Shown here: positions 15,532-21,957 of the stretch, in pieces
Numbering within the stretch: the stretch's first letter is position 1
Layout: every line of letters starts with the position of its first letter
NCBI GenBank assembly: GCA_964407525.1
Contig: CAYOWC010000026.1
Span: 1-28,700, forward strand
Direction: 5' to 3'
DNA: 28,700 bases
DNA from: DUZB01 sp964407525
Lineage (GTDB): Bacteria > Desulfobacterota > DSM-4660 > Desulfatiglandales > Desulfatiglandaceae
Notes under the pieces: generated by a model
Told to the model about the DNA's origin: nothing
Database searches by the model: none
Seen by the model: the letters and a program-made list of their open reading frames with translations, nothing else
Position numbers and translations under genes: made by a program

Positions 15532-17261
15532 CAGAAATACTGCCAGAAAAATGCCAATGCTCCAGCCAAGAGAAAATTGCTCTCAATCATGGCCTCAAGC
15601 CCGAGACCGGGATGGAACCATTTTTTTTCGTATGCCGACAGACACAATAAAAGGGTCAGAAGGGGGCAGAACATCATATACAGGAAGGGCCCTGTTAATC
15701 TACTCACCACACCGACAATAAGAAAAAGGGCAGCAGCCCCTAATATGCATTTGAGGATAAGCAGTGTCCGTTCCTCTCCAAGAGTAATAGGCAGCGTCTC
15801 CCGACCAACCATGAGATCGCCCTGTACCTGGAAAACACTCAGAAAAATCGCCCTGGCATAGCTCAGAGAAAAAACCACCAATCCAGCAATGATCGATGGC
15901 CCCATATCGCCACCCCTGCCGGAGACAATGGGCAAAACCGTAATAACAGCAACCCATGCAAGGGCTTCGGACAGGGCTCTGGAGCCTGGAATATCCTTTA
16001 TTTTGACATACCGGTATCTGGATCTCAGACGTTCAGGAATAATCGGAACACTGTAAATGATGCCGACAATACTCAACCCCATAAACATGAAAAAAGCCCC
16101 AACACCCTGAAACCAGGCAAAGATCAGGGCAGTTATAATAGCTCCAACACCGGTTCCAATCAACAGGCTACGGTGCGCTTTCAGGGAAGCTGCCCTTGCG
16201 GGGTCGCTGTAGGCGCTTGCTTCCTTGTCCAGAAAACGATTAAAAACGTACATGGCGTAGATATATAAAAAGGTGAGAGAAGGGAATACGATGTCCGGAC
16301 TGCTCCCTGAAATCCTCGAAGCGGCGTAGGAAAGGGAAAAAGCGCCTGCTGCAGCCATAAGGTTGCTGAGAACCATGAACCTGGCTGTTCTTTTGAAAAA
16401 ACGAACAATGGGTGATTCATCTTGTTCACTCATATCTTCTATTTTTTTCAGCACACTATTGATCATCCAGTGGGGAGTTGAAGCGCCTGCGGTAACCCCT
16501 ACGGTTTTAAATCCTGAGAGGTTTTGCCCATTGAGTTCTTTTTCCGTTTCCACATGAATAGTTCGCATGCCCTCTTCTTCGGATATCTGGGCCAGCCGCC
16601 GGGTATTTCCACTGTGATATCCACCTACCACAACTACCCCATCCACCAGTCCTTTGAACTCCCGAACTTCTCCCTGCCTCAGGTGTGTTGCGTCGCATAT
16701 GGTGTCGAAGACCTGCAGGTCGGGATATCGTTCTTTAAGCGCAGCCACCACAAGATTGAAGTTCTGCTCATTCTGGGTTGTCTGGGCCACCACAAACGGA
16801 CGATCCATTTCCGGCAGACCCAAGACATCATCTGCCCCCTGTATCACATGAGCGGGGGGTTTGCTGTACCCCATAAGGCCGATGACTTCCGCATGGTCCT
16901 GGTCGCCGACTATAATTGTCTGACGTCCTTCATTGGAGTAGCGACGAATGATCGCCTGAACCCTGGTCACTTTGGGGCATGTTCCATCCATAACCTTGAG
17001 GCCTGTCTCTTCGAGGGCAAGCTTCTTCTGCGGGGGAATTCCGTGAGCCCTGATAATGATCCGTCCCGACTTGAGGTTTTTCAGATCTTCTTCAGCCTCA
17101 ATGCCTTTCGATTTAAGAAGATCAAGGACCTGCTGGTTATGAATGAGTGGGCCGTAAGTAAAAAGAGGCCCCTCTTTTTTGTTGGATTCCGCCATAACCA
17201 TTTCCATGGCACGGCGGACTCCCATACAAAAACCTGCTGTCTTCGCTAAAATTACTTTCAT
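15531..17261 (-). CDS. ispH: IspH-UbiA fusion: HMBPP reductase plus prenyltransferase-like membrane domain
   Basis: A 576-residue two-domain protein. Residues 1-280 are IspH, the Fe-S enzyme that makes IPP and DMAPP in the MEP pathway: cluster cysteines Cys12, Cys95 and Cys189 are present, with His41, His73, His123 and Glu125 at the active site and GGYHSGNTRRL for the substrate loop. Residues about 285-576 are a polytopic UbiA-like prenyltransferase with about seven to nine membrane helices. Its Asp-rich motifs deviate: NRFLDKEAS for the first and QVQGDLMVGRETLP for the second, where the usual first Asp of DxxGD is Gln. The fusion is uninterrupted in one frame. It links isoprenoid precursor supply with prenyl transfer; the acceptor is unknown. 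Confidence 0.88.
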   Translation of the reverse strand: MKVILAKTAGFCMGVRRAMEMVMAESNKKEGPLFTYGPLIHNQQVLDLLKSKGIEAEEDLKNLKSGRIIIRAHGIPPQKKLALEETGLKVMDGTCPKVTRVQAIIRRYSNEGRQTIIVGDQDHAEVIGLMGYSKPPAHVIQGADDVLGLPEMDRPFVVAQTTQNEQNFNLVVAALKERYPDLQVFDTICDATHLRQGEVREFKGLVDGVVVVGGYHSGNTRRLAQISEEEGMRTIHVETEKELNGQNLSGFKTVGVTAGASTPHWMINSVLKKIEDMSEQDESPIVRFFKRTARFMVLSNLMAAAGAFSLSYAASRISGSSPDIVFPSLTFLYIYAMYVFNRFLDKEASAYSDPARAASLKAHRSLLIGTGVGAIITALIFAWFQGVGAFFMFMGLSIVGIIYSVPIIPERLRSRYRYVKIKDIPGSRALSEALAWVAVITVLPIVSGRGGDMGPSIIAGLVVFSLSYARAIFLSVFQVQGDLMVGRETLPITLGEERTLLILKCILGAAALFLIVGVVSRLTGPFLYMMFCPLLTLLLCLSAYEKKWFHPGLGLEAMIESNFLLAGALAFFWQYF

Positions 17262-17340
17262 AGAGTTCCAAAAAAAATGTTTGCAGGTTTATGGAACATA
17301 CACTATCAGGACTCATTTCGGGCTTGTCGCTTAAAGATAC

Positions 17341-17361
17341 TGGAAATTGGAAATTGGAAAA
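17341..17361. repeat. Heptanucleotide array, unit TGGAAAT
   Basis: Two TGGAAAT units are followed by TGGAAAA with an exact 7-bp spacing, in the 222-bp spacer between the ispH-ubiA start and the dusB stop. A second, weaker array of the same period (TTTCAAA, TGTCAAA, TTTCATT) lies at 17390-17410. The remaining spacer shows no gene. Confidence 0.7.
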
Positions 17362-17389
17362 ACCCTTCAAGTATAATGAGATGGCCGAA

Positions 17390-17410
17390 TTTCAAATGTC
17401 AAATTTCATT
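17390..17410. repeat. Degenerate heptanucleotide array, unit TNTCAAA
   Basis: TTTCAAA, TGTCAAA and TTTCATT follow one another with a 7-bp period. This is weaker than the other arrays and on its own could be chance, but it sits 28 bp from the TGGAAAT array in the same spacer. Confidence 0.45.
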
Positions 17411-17483
17411 TGTTTCACCTTTACAAGAACGACGCAGTCACGGATTCGGCAATCGCAAAAAAACTTTCCTTAAAACTGATATG

Positions 17484-18461
17484 TCATTTTTCAAGTTCGT
17501 TGAAATATTCGTCCATGGCGGAGATCATCGTTTTCAAATCCCTGATCCCCGTAAAAGCCCCACGAAACTGACTACTCCTGGGAAGTCCCTTCGTATACCA
17601 CAGGAGAAGTCCTCGCATCACCCTCGATGCCCGCAGTTCTTCCATGGTTTCGCACAGCAGACCAAAATGCTCCAACATCACAGACCTTCGTTCTTTAAAA
17701 GAAGGTGGGGATGGAGTACGCCCTTTTTCAAGTTCCAGGACCTGCCTGAAAAGCCATGGGTTCCCAATAGCGCCTCGTGCAAGCATGACCCCATCGCATC
17801 CTGTTTCACGGATCATTTGGATTGCCTGTTCCGGCCTGAATACGTCCCCATTGCCGATAACAGGCATTTTCACATGACGTTTGATGCGCGAGATTATGGG
17901 CCATTGGGCCTTTCCAGAAAATCCCTGGCTCACAAACCGTGGATGGACAGTAATGCCATCCGCCCCGTTGTCCTCTATTGCCTTTGCAATGTCTACGGCA
18001 AAATCATTTTCCGGAGAATACCCTGGTCTTATTTTCGCGGTGAGGGGGACAGTGCATACCTTGCGAACCTTTCGGACGAGTTCCCCAATCCTGCTTGGAC
18101 TGCGCAGAAGGGCGCCTCCCGAACCGGTCTTGAGGACTTTTCTTGCAGGACATCCCATATTAATGTCCACCAGATCAGCACCCGCTTCAACGGCAATTTC
18201 AGCAGCCGCTGCCATGTCTCCGGAATCGGCCCCAAATATCTGCACGGCAAACGGTCTTTCTTTTTCGTCGCTTTTCAGATAAACCACGGTTTTTTGTTGT
18301 CTCCTGCTGAGGCCTGCGGCGCTGACCATTTCGCTGGTCACCATACCAGCCCCCATCTTTCTGGCAATCAACCTGAATGGGAGATTCGTAATGCCCGACA
18401 AAGGAGCCATGATAAAGCGGTTTTCCAGTTTCAGTGTACCGATCTGCAAAGTTTGAGTCAT
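17484..18461 (-). CDS. dusB: tRNA-dihydrouridine synthase DusB
   Basis: A 325-residue FMN enzyme that reduces uridines in the D-loop of tRNA. The N-terminus IGTLKLENRFIMAPLSGITN is typical of DusB, with VQIFGAD and the catalytic Cys in DINMGCPARKVLKTGSGGALL. KIRPGYS, ITVHPRFVSQGFSG, VIGNGDV and MLARGAIGNPWLF complete the family signature. It is the second Dus gene of the window, with a sequence clearly different from 3350-4345. The start at 18461 fits DusB alignment, but there is no ribosome site: the preceding bases are part of a repeated segment. It lies 222 bp upstream of the IspH-UbiA gene on the same strand. Confidence 0.92.
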   Translation of the reverse strand: MTQTLQIGTLKLENRFIMAPLSGITNLPFRLIARKMGAGMVTSEMVSAAGLSRRQQKTVVYLKSDEKERPFAVQIFGADSGDMAAAAEIAVEAGADLVDINMGCPARKVLKTGSGGALLRSPSRIGELVRKVRKVCTVPLTAKIRPGYSPENDFAVDIAKAIEDNGADGITVHPRFVSQGFSGKAQWPIISRIKRHVKMPVIGNGDVFRPEQAIQMIRETGCDGVMLARGAIGNPWLFRQVLELEKGRTPSPPSFKERRSVMLEHFGLLCETMEELRASRVMRGLLLWYTKGLPRSSQFRGAFTGIRDLKTMISAMDEYFNELEK

Positions 18462-18480
18462 CGGAGTCTTCGCTTACCTG
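18461..18480 (-). repeat. 20-nt segment shared with the MITE-like element
   Basis: The sequence caggtaagcgaagactccga, on the minus strand immediately before dusB, is identical to 11085-11104 on the plus strand, inside the MITE-like element. Its last A is the first base of the dusB start codon, so the shared segment occupies the translation-initiation region. It directly abuts the heptamer array at 18478. Confidence 0.75.
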
Positions 18481-18532
18481 GTTGCTGGTTACTCGTTGCT
18501 GGTTGCTGGTTGCTGGTCAGTGGCATGCCACC
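18478..18532. repeat. Heptanucleotide array, unit CTGGTTG, left copy
   Basis: Six 7-bp units with small variations (CTGGTTG, CTGGTTA, CTCGTTG and so on) run up to a non-repetitive tail ending in GGCATGCCACC, which itself contains a perfect palindrome. The array stops exactly where the 100-N gap begins. An identical 55-nt copy starts right after the gap. Confidence 0.85.
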
Positions 18533-18632
18533 NNNNNNNNNNNNNNNNNNNNNNNNNNNNNNNNNNNNNNNNNNNNNNNNNNNNNNNNNNNNNNNNNNNN
18601 NNNNNNNNNNNNNNNNNNNNNNNNNNNNNNNN
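18533..18632. other. Assembly gap, 100 N, flanked by identical 55-nt sequence
   Basis: Exactly 100 N, a conventional filler for a gap of unknown size. The 55 nt on the left (18478-18532) and right (18633-18687) are identical and in the same orientation, so the two contig ends may overlap and the true sequence may hold one copy. The repetitive heptamer sequence explains why assembly broke here. A real tandem duplication cannot be excluded. Confidence 0.9.
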
Positions 18633-18687
18633 CTGGTTGCTGGTTACTCGTTGCTGGTTGCTGGTTGCTGGTCAGTGGCATGCCACC
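18633..18687. repeat. Heptanucleotide array, unit CTGGTTG, right copy
   Basis: A base-for-base copy of 18478-18532. It is probably the same genomic sequence represented twice across the gap, so the number of repeat units should not be counted twice. Confidence 0.8.
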
Positions 18688-18700
18688 GACTGTCCACCGA

Positions 18701-18742
18701 CCTTGGACTTCGGACCTTGGACTTTGAACTTCGGACCTTCGC
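18701..18742. repeat. Heptanucleotide array, unit CYTNGGA
   Basis: Six consecutive 7-mers (CCTTGGA, CTTCGGA, CCTTGGA, CTTTGAA, CTTCGGA, then a partial CCTTCGC) follow the CTGGTTG array with little space between. The array ends seven bases from the stop codon of the KptA-like gene. Confidence 0.8.
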
Positions 18743-18748
18743 CTTCCA

Positions 18749-19519
18749 TCATCCTTCTTTCCTTCCTTTTCTCCTCGCCTTTCGAGCCTCTTCTTTCCAC
18801 CCCTTCGGTTTTTTTCCCTTCGATTTTCTTGCCTTGCGGTAAGGGTCAGGATCTCTCGAAGAATCAAGCAGGAAGGTTCCTGTTTCAGGAGCATCGACTT
18901 TCGTCTTTGTCTTTTTTTCCCGCGTTGTTCTTTCTTTCTTTTTTTCCAACACCTCTTTCGGTACGGGTGGGCCGGCGATGAATTCCGACCGAATATGGTC
19001 AGTCAGAATAAGATCTCCGAAGGAATAAAAAACAACGCCTTTCATGCTTGCTTGCTGGGCAAGGATTTCCAGGATAATCGGATCGGGATCCCGGCGCTTT
19101 CCGATTCTCAAGGCCATGTCTCTACCGGAAGAAAGGACCAGGGATCTGGATGGCGGGGCCTTCAGACCTTTCTCTATCACCACCGGGTGTGCTCTCTTCC
19201 GTACGGCGACAAACAGGAGGCCGGGCAGAGAGATGTCCGTATTGCCGGCGTCGTTTTCCCATCGCCGGTCCAGTGCCCTGATCCGCTCGGTCTCCACTTC
19301 AAATTTTTCCCGGTCTTTGCCTATCAGAACCTCATTCAAATGGGATTTTCGGACGTATCTCCACCCTTCCTCTTCATGGATAGTTTGAAGAAGTTCTTTA
19401 TAGGCTACAAATCCCTTACTGTCCGGCACAAGACCGAATTCATGAGGCTTGTGGCCAAGAATATATATCAGGAAACGGGACAGGTTCTCTGTCTTTATTT
19501 CGTGGTTGCGTCTGCCCAG
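18749..19519 (-). CDS. Divergent KptA/Tpt1-like RNA 2'-phosphotransferase-family protein
   Basis: KptA/Tpt1 enzymes move a 2'-phosphate from RNA to NAD+. Here the N-terminal winged-helix region is recognisable (LSRFLIYILGHKPHEFGLVP, DSKGFVAYKELL, RIRAL), followed by an NAD-binding lobe (VIEKGLKA, GKRRDPDPIIL, VVFYSFGDLILTDHI). However, the first catalytic Arg of the Arg-His-Arg-Arg set is Gly22, the NAD-binding HGT is replaced by VAV, and the VHLS histidine is replaced by Val. A Lys/Arg-rich tail of about 65 residues follows. The first ordinary start is a GTG at 19429, but homology extends further upstream, where no ATG, GTG or TTG exists; a CTG at 19519 eight bases after GAGAGG is the best candidate. 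A sequence error could also explain this. Confidence 0.65.
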   Translation of the reverse strand: MGRRNHEIKTENLSRFLIYILGHKPHEFGLVPDSKGFVAYKELLQTIHEEEGWRYVRKSHLNEVLIGKDREKFEVETERIRALDRRWENDAGNTDISLPGLLFVAVRKRAHPVVIEKGLKAPPSRSLVLSSGRDMALRIGKRRDPDPIILEILAQQASMKGVVFYSFGDLILTDHIRSEFIAGPPVPKEVLEKKKERTTREKKTKTKVDAPETGTFLLDSSRDPDPYRKARKSKGKKPKGWKEEARKARRKGRKEG

Positions 19520-19538
19520 GACGAATACCTCTCAATTT

Positions 19539-19649
19539 TCATTCCTGTTTTTCCAAACCGATAGGACCGAATTCATAGACGGAACCGGCCACGTAATCCT
19601 CGAAATAACGGTCTTCAATGGGCGCACGAAACGTGTCACTATTGTACAA
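19539..19649 (-). pseudogene. Truncated MaoC-like dehydratase, 5' fragment of 36 codons
   Basis: A short frame with a good AAAGGAG site seven bases before a TTG start encodes 36 residues ending in TGA. Its core, EDRYFEDYVAGSVYEFGPI, matches the start of MaoC-family (hotdog-fold) enoyl-CoA hydratases, which are normally about 140-170 aa with their catalytic Asp and His further on. No rest of the domain follows in any frame: the KptA-like frame begins right after it. It looks like a gene decapitated by deletion, lying in the operon between the GspB-like and KptA-like genes. The match rests on about 20 residues, so it could also be a short chance ORF. Confidence 0.5.
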
Positions 19650-19676
19650 TAAATTTCTCCTTTATAGACGACTCAA

Positions 19677-20336
19677 CTATTGAATGATCTCCCCAAAGGC
19701 GGGCAACGACCGCAAATTCCCCAGGTCCGGATCTTTACCTGCCCAGTCCTTCGCCTGAGGATGCATGGAAACGGCCTTCCTGAGATATCGTAAACCCTGT
19801 TCCGTATTCCCGTTTATGGCAAAAAGACAGGCCAGATTATAGTAGGGATCTACATATCCCGGGTTCAAACGGATTGCCTTTTCAAAATACATCCTGGCGC
19901 CCGAATACTTTTCCCCATGAAGATAGATCACCCCCAGATTATTCAAGGCAGGCACGTAACCGGGATCCGCTTCCACCACCTTCTGATACCATTGTTCCGC
20001 TTCGGTCATGAGACCATTTTTCTGAAAATTCTTTGCTTTGAGAAACAGTTCTTGAACATTCGGTTCCGGGATTTCTTTCTTTGGTTTCAGTTCCCTCGCG
20101 CCTACCTTACTTATTTTCCCTGTGGTAACGAGCGCCGGCTGTTCTTTAAAAGACAGCCATGAAAAAGTTAGAACAGCGAGCAGAATAATCAAGCAGAAAG
20201 GAAGCGTCCAAAAAACAGCCCGTTTCCATGCGCTCCTGGATTTTTTCCCAGGCGCCGCCATCAGACTTTCGTATCTGGGCGATTGGACATCCTTTTCTAC
20301 CTGTGCTTTTTTGAGCGCTTCGTGGATATAACTCAT
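19677..20336 (-). CDS. GspB-like inner-membrane TPR protein
   Basis: A 219-residue protein starting MSYIHEALKKAQVEKD, the characteristic N-terminus of GspB/ExeB-like proteins. A membrane helix follows at about 42-62 (FCLIILLAVLTFSWL), and the periplasmic part carries about three tetratricopeptide repeats (AEQWYQKVVEADPGYVPALN, ARMYFEKAIRLNPGYVDPYY, GLRYLRKAVSMHP). GspB-type proteins work with GspA to help the secretin assemble through peptidoglycan. The start lies one base after the stop of the GspA/ExeA gene. TPR domains replacing the usual GspB periplasmic domain are a variation; the exact role is inferred from the N-terminus and position. Confidence 0.82.
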   Translation of the reverse strand: MSYIHEALKKAQVEKDVQSPRYESLMAAPGKKSRSAWKRAVFWTLPFCLIILLAVLTFSWLSFKEQPALVTTGKISKVGARELKPKKEIPEPNVQELFLKAKNFQKNGLMTEAEQWYQKVVEADPGYVPALNNLGVIYLHGEKYSGARMYFEKAIRLNPGYVDPYYNLACLFAINGNTEQGLRYLRKAVSMHPQAKDWAGKDPDLGNLRSLPAFGEIIQ

Positions 20337-20337
20337 A

Positions 20338-21882
20338 TCACTTATCCGACATCTGGTTCAGCAGCGCCATGGTTTGGGGCCCACAGACCCCGTCTGCCGT
20401 CAGCCCGAAATCCTCTTGAAATCTTTTCACTTCCTCCACGGTCTGTCCATCATAATTCCCCGTTGGTTTCATGAGGTACCCAAGCTGGATCAACCCTTCC
20501 TGAATCGCGCGGACCCTGGGGGAAGACATGCCCATTTTCAGTGGTATGCTGTTTCCATCAGGGTAAACCCAGGAAACCTGCCCACCCCAGTGTTCCAAAA
20601 TAAATTCTCTGGAAACAGGTCGCAGTTTTCCTTCGGGATCTACGGCCAAGGCGCCATCGGGTTTCACTTCCTGTATCAACAGGTAACGATCACGAATAAG
20701 GGCATCCCCCTGCGGAGCGGTAATATTGACCCTGAACGGTTTTTTTAACATGGGAAAATATTCAGGCGCCATATGGACGGATGCCACCCTGATATTCCCA
20801 TGATCCCCACTTTGCCCGTTCCTTTTAGGGTCTGAAAAGAAAAGCTCCAGAAGTCCCGCCAGGCTCGCTTTCCGATCCAGTATGAGCGCATCTGCAACCG
20901 GGTTTGGAGATTCCGGTTCAGAAGTGACGGCACTATCAGAAAGGAATCCGGAAATATGTCCCCGGAAGTTCCACGCAGCAAGCCCGACCACTGCAATGAA
21001 CATCAGAATGAAAAGCACAATGAACAGGCTTTTCCTGAAGGTCTTTTTTCCTCTGACTGGCGCAATTTCTGATTCTCCATAAAGATCACCGATAGCCTTT
21101 GTAATAATCGATTTGGTAACGGCATGCTTTTCTCCGGAGTAGGCTATGAGGAGGGCCCTGTCGCAAACAGCGTTTATCCGCCTCGGATTTCCCTCGGAAT
21201 AAACAAAAATCTTGTTGAATGCCCCTTCAGTGAACCGAACAGCTCCGGCCCCTCCGGCTATGGCGAGACGGTGTTCAACATATCCCCGAATGTCGTTTGA
21301 ATCAAGGGGTCTCAAATTGTACCGAACCGTGATGCGGTCGTTGAGTTGCCGCAATGATGGAGATGCCAAGAGGGTTTTCAGCTCTGATTGGCCAACCAGG
21401 ACAATCTGGATCAGTTTTTCCTTCTCTGTTTCCAGATTGGAGAGCATTCTTATCTGCTCCAGAAGATTGTGCGTAAGGTTCTGCGCTTCATCGATCAAGA
21501 GGAGTGCATTTCCCCCTTTCCTGAACGTTTCCAGAAGAAAGCTGTTGAGGGTATCAAGACATTCTTTTTTCGTCTCCTCTCCAGATCCTTTCCCGATGCC
21601 GAATTCCTGATTGATGGCCCTCAGAAGTTCCAGATCTGAGATGAAAGAACTGAATATGAGCGCACTTTTCGTGGTTTGAACCACACGATTCAGCAGAGCG
21701 CGACAGAGTGTCGTCTTGCCTGTACCGACCCCTCCGGTAATGGCAATAAAACCCTTCCGCTCATTGATTCCATAGAGAAGATGATCCAGCGCCTCCCTGT
21801 GGTAACGACTGAGATACAGGTACCTTGGGTCAGGCGTAAGATTGAACGGATTTTCTTTCAGTCCGAAAAAGCTAGTATACAT
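20338..21882 (-). CDS. GspA/ExeA-type AAA ATPase with peptidoglycan-binding domain
   Basis: A 514-residue protein with an N-terminal AAA domain (FFGLKENPFNLTPDPRYLYL, Walker A GGVGTGKTT at about 50-58, Walker B LLLIDEAQNL at about 126-135, sensor region EGNPRRINAVCDRALL). A membrane helix follows at about 286-306, then a periplasmic region with a C39-like stretch (LEHWGGQVSWVYPDG) and a peptidoglycan-binding domain (QEGLIQLGYL, NYDGQTVEEVKRFQEDFGL). ExeA uses ATP to help place the ExeD secretin through the cell wall. The start matches the family, but its upstream region lacks a ribosome site and is filled by a heptamer array. It follows gspC and pairs with the downstream GspB-like gene. Confidence 0.9.
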   Translation of the reverse strand: MYTSFFGLKENPFNLTPDPRYLYLSRYHREALDHLLYGINERKGFIAITGGVGTGKTTLCRALLNRVVQTTKSALIFSSFISDLELLRAINQEFGIGKGSGEETKKECLDTLNSFLLETFRKGGNALLLIDEAQNLTHNLLEQIRMLSNLETEKEKLIQIVLVGQSELKTLLASPSLRQLNDRITVRYNLRPLDSNDIRGYVEHRLAIAGGAGAVRFTEGAFNKIFVYSEGNPRRINAVCDRALLIAYSGEKHAVTKSIITKAIGDLYGESEIAPVRGKKTFRKSLFIVLFILMFIAVVGLAAWNFRGHISGFLSDSAVTSEPESPNPVADALILDRKASLAGLLELFFSDPKRNGQSGDHGNIRVASVHMAPEYFPMLKKPFRVNITAPQGDALIRDRYLLIQEVKPDGALAVDPEGKLRPVSREFILEHWGGQVSWVYPDGNSIPLKMGMSSPRVRAIQEGLIQLGYLMKPTGNYDGQTVEEVKRFQEDFGLTADGVCGPQTMALLNQMSDK

Positions 21883-21892
21883 AAGGACGTTC

Positions 21893-21957
21893 GCAGTTTA
21901 CAGTTGATGGTTTGTAGTTGGCGGTTCATCATTCGACATTCGACATTCGACACCACC
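21893..21957. repeat. Heptanucleotide array filling the gspC-exeA spacer
   Basis: Nine consecutive 7-mers, such as GCAGTTT, ACAGTTG, GTAGTTG, GACATTC and GACATTC, keep an exact 7-bp period while the unit drifts from an AGTTG type to a CATTC type. They occupy almost the whole 74-bp spacer between the gspC stop and the exeA start. Confidence 0.85.

Noticed and set aside
19432..19577. 12-nt direct repeat (gaccgaattcat) in the KptA-like and MaoC-like ORFs
   Set aside because: Each copy is explained by native protein motifs (HEFGLV and YEFGPI), so the match is probably coincidental and is not evidence of recombination.
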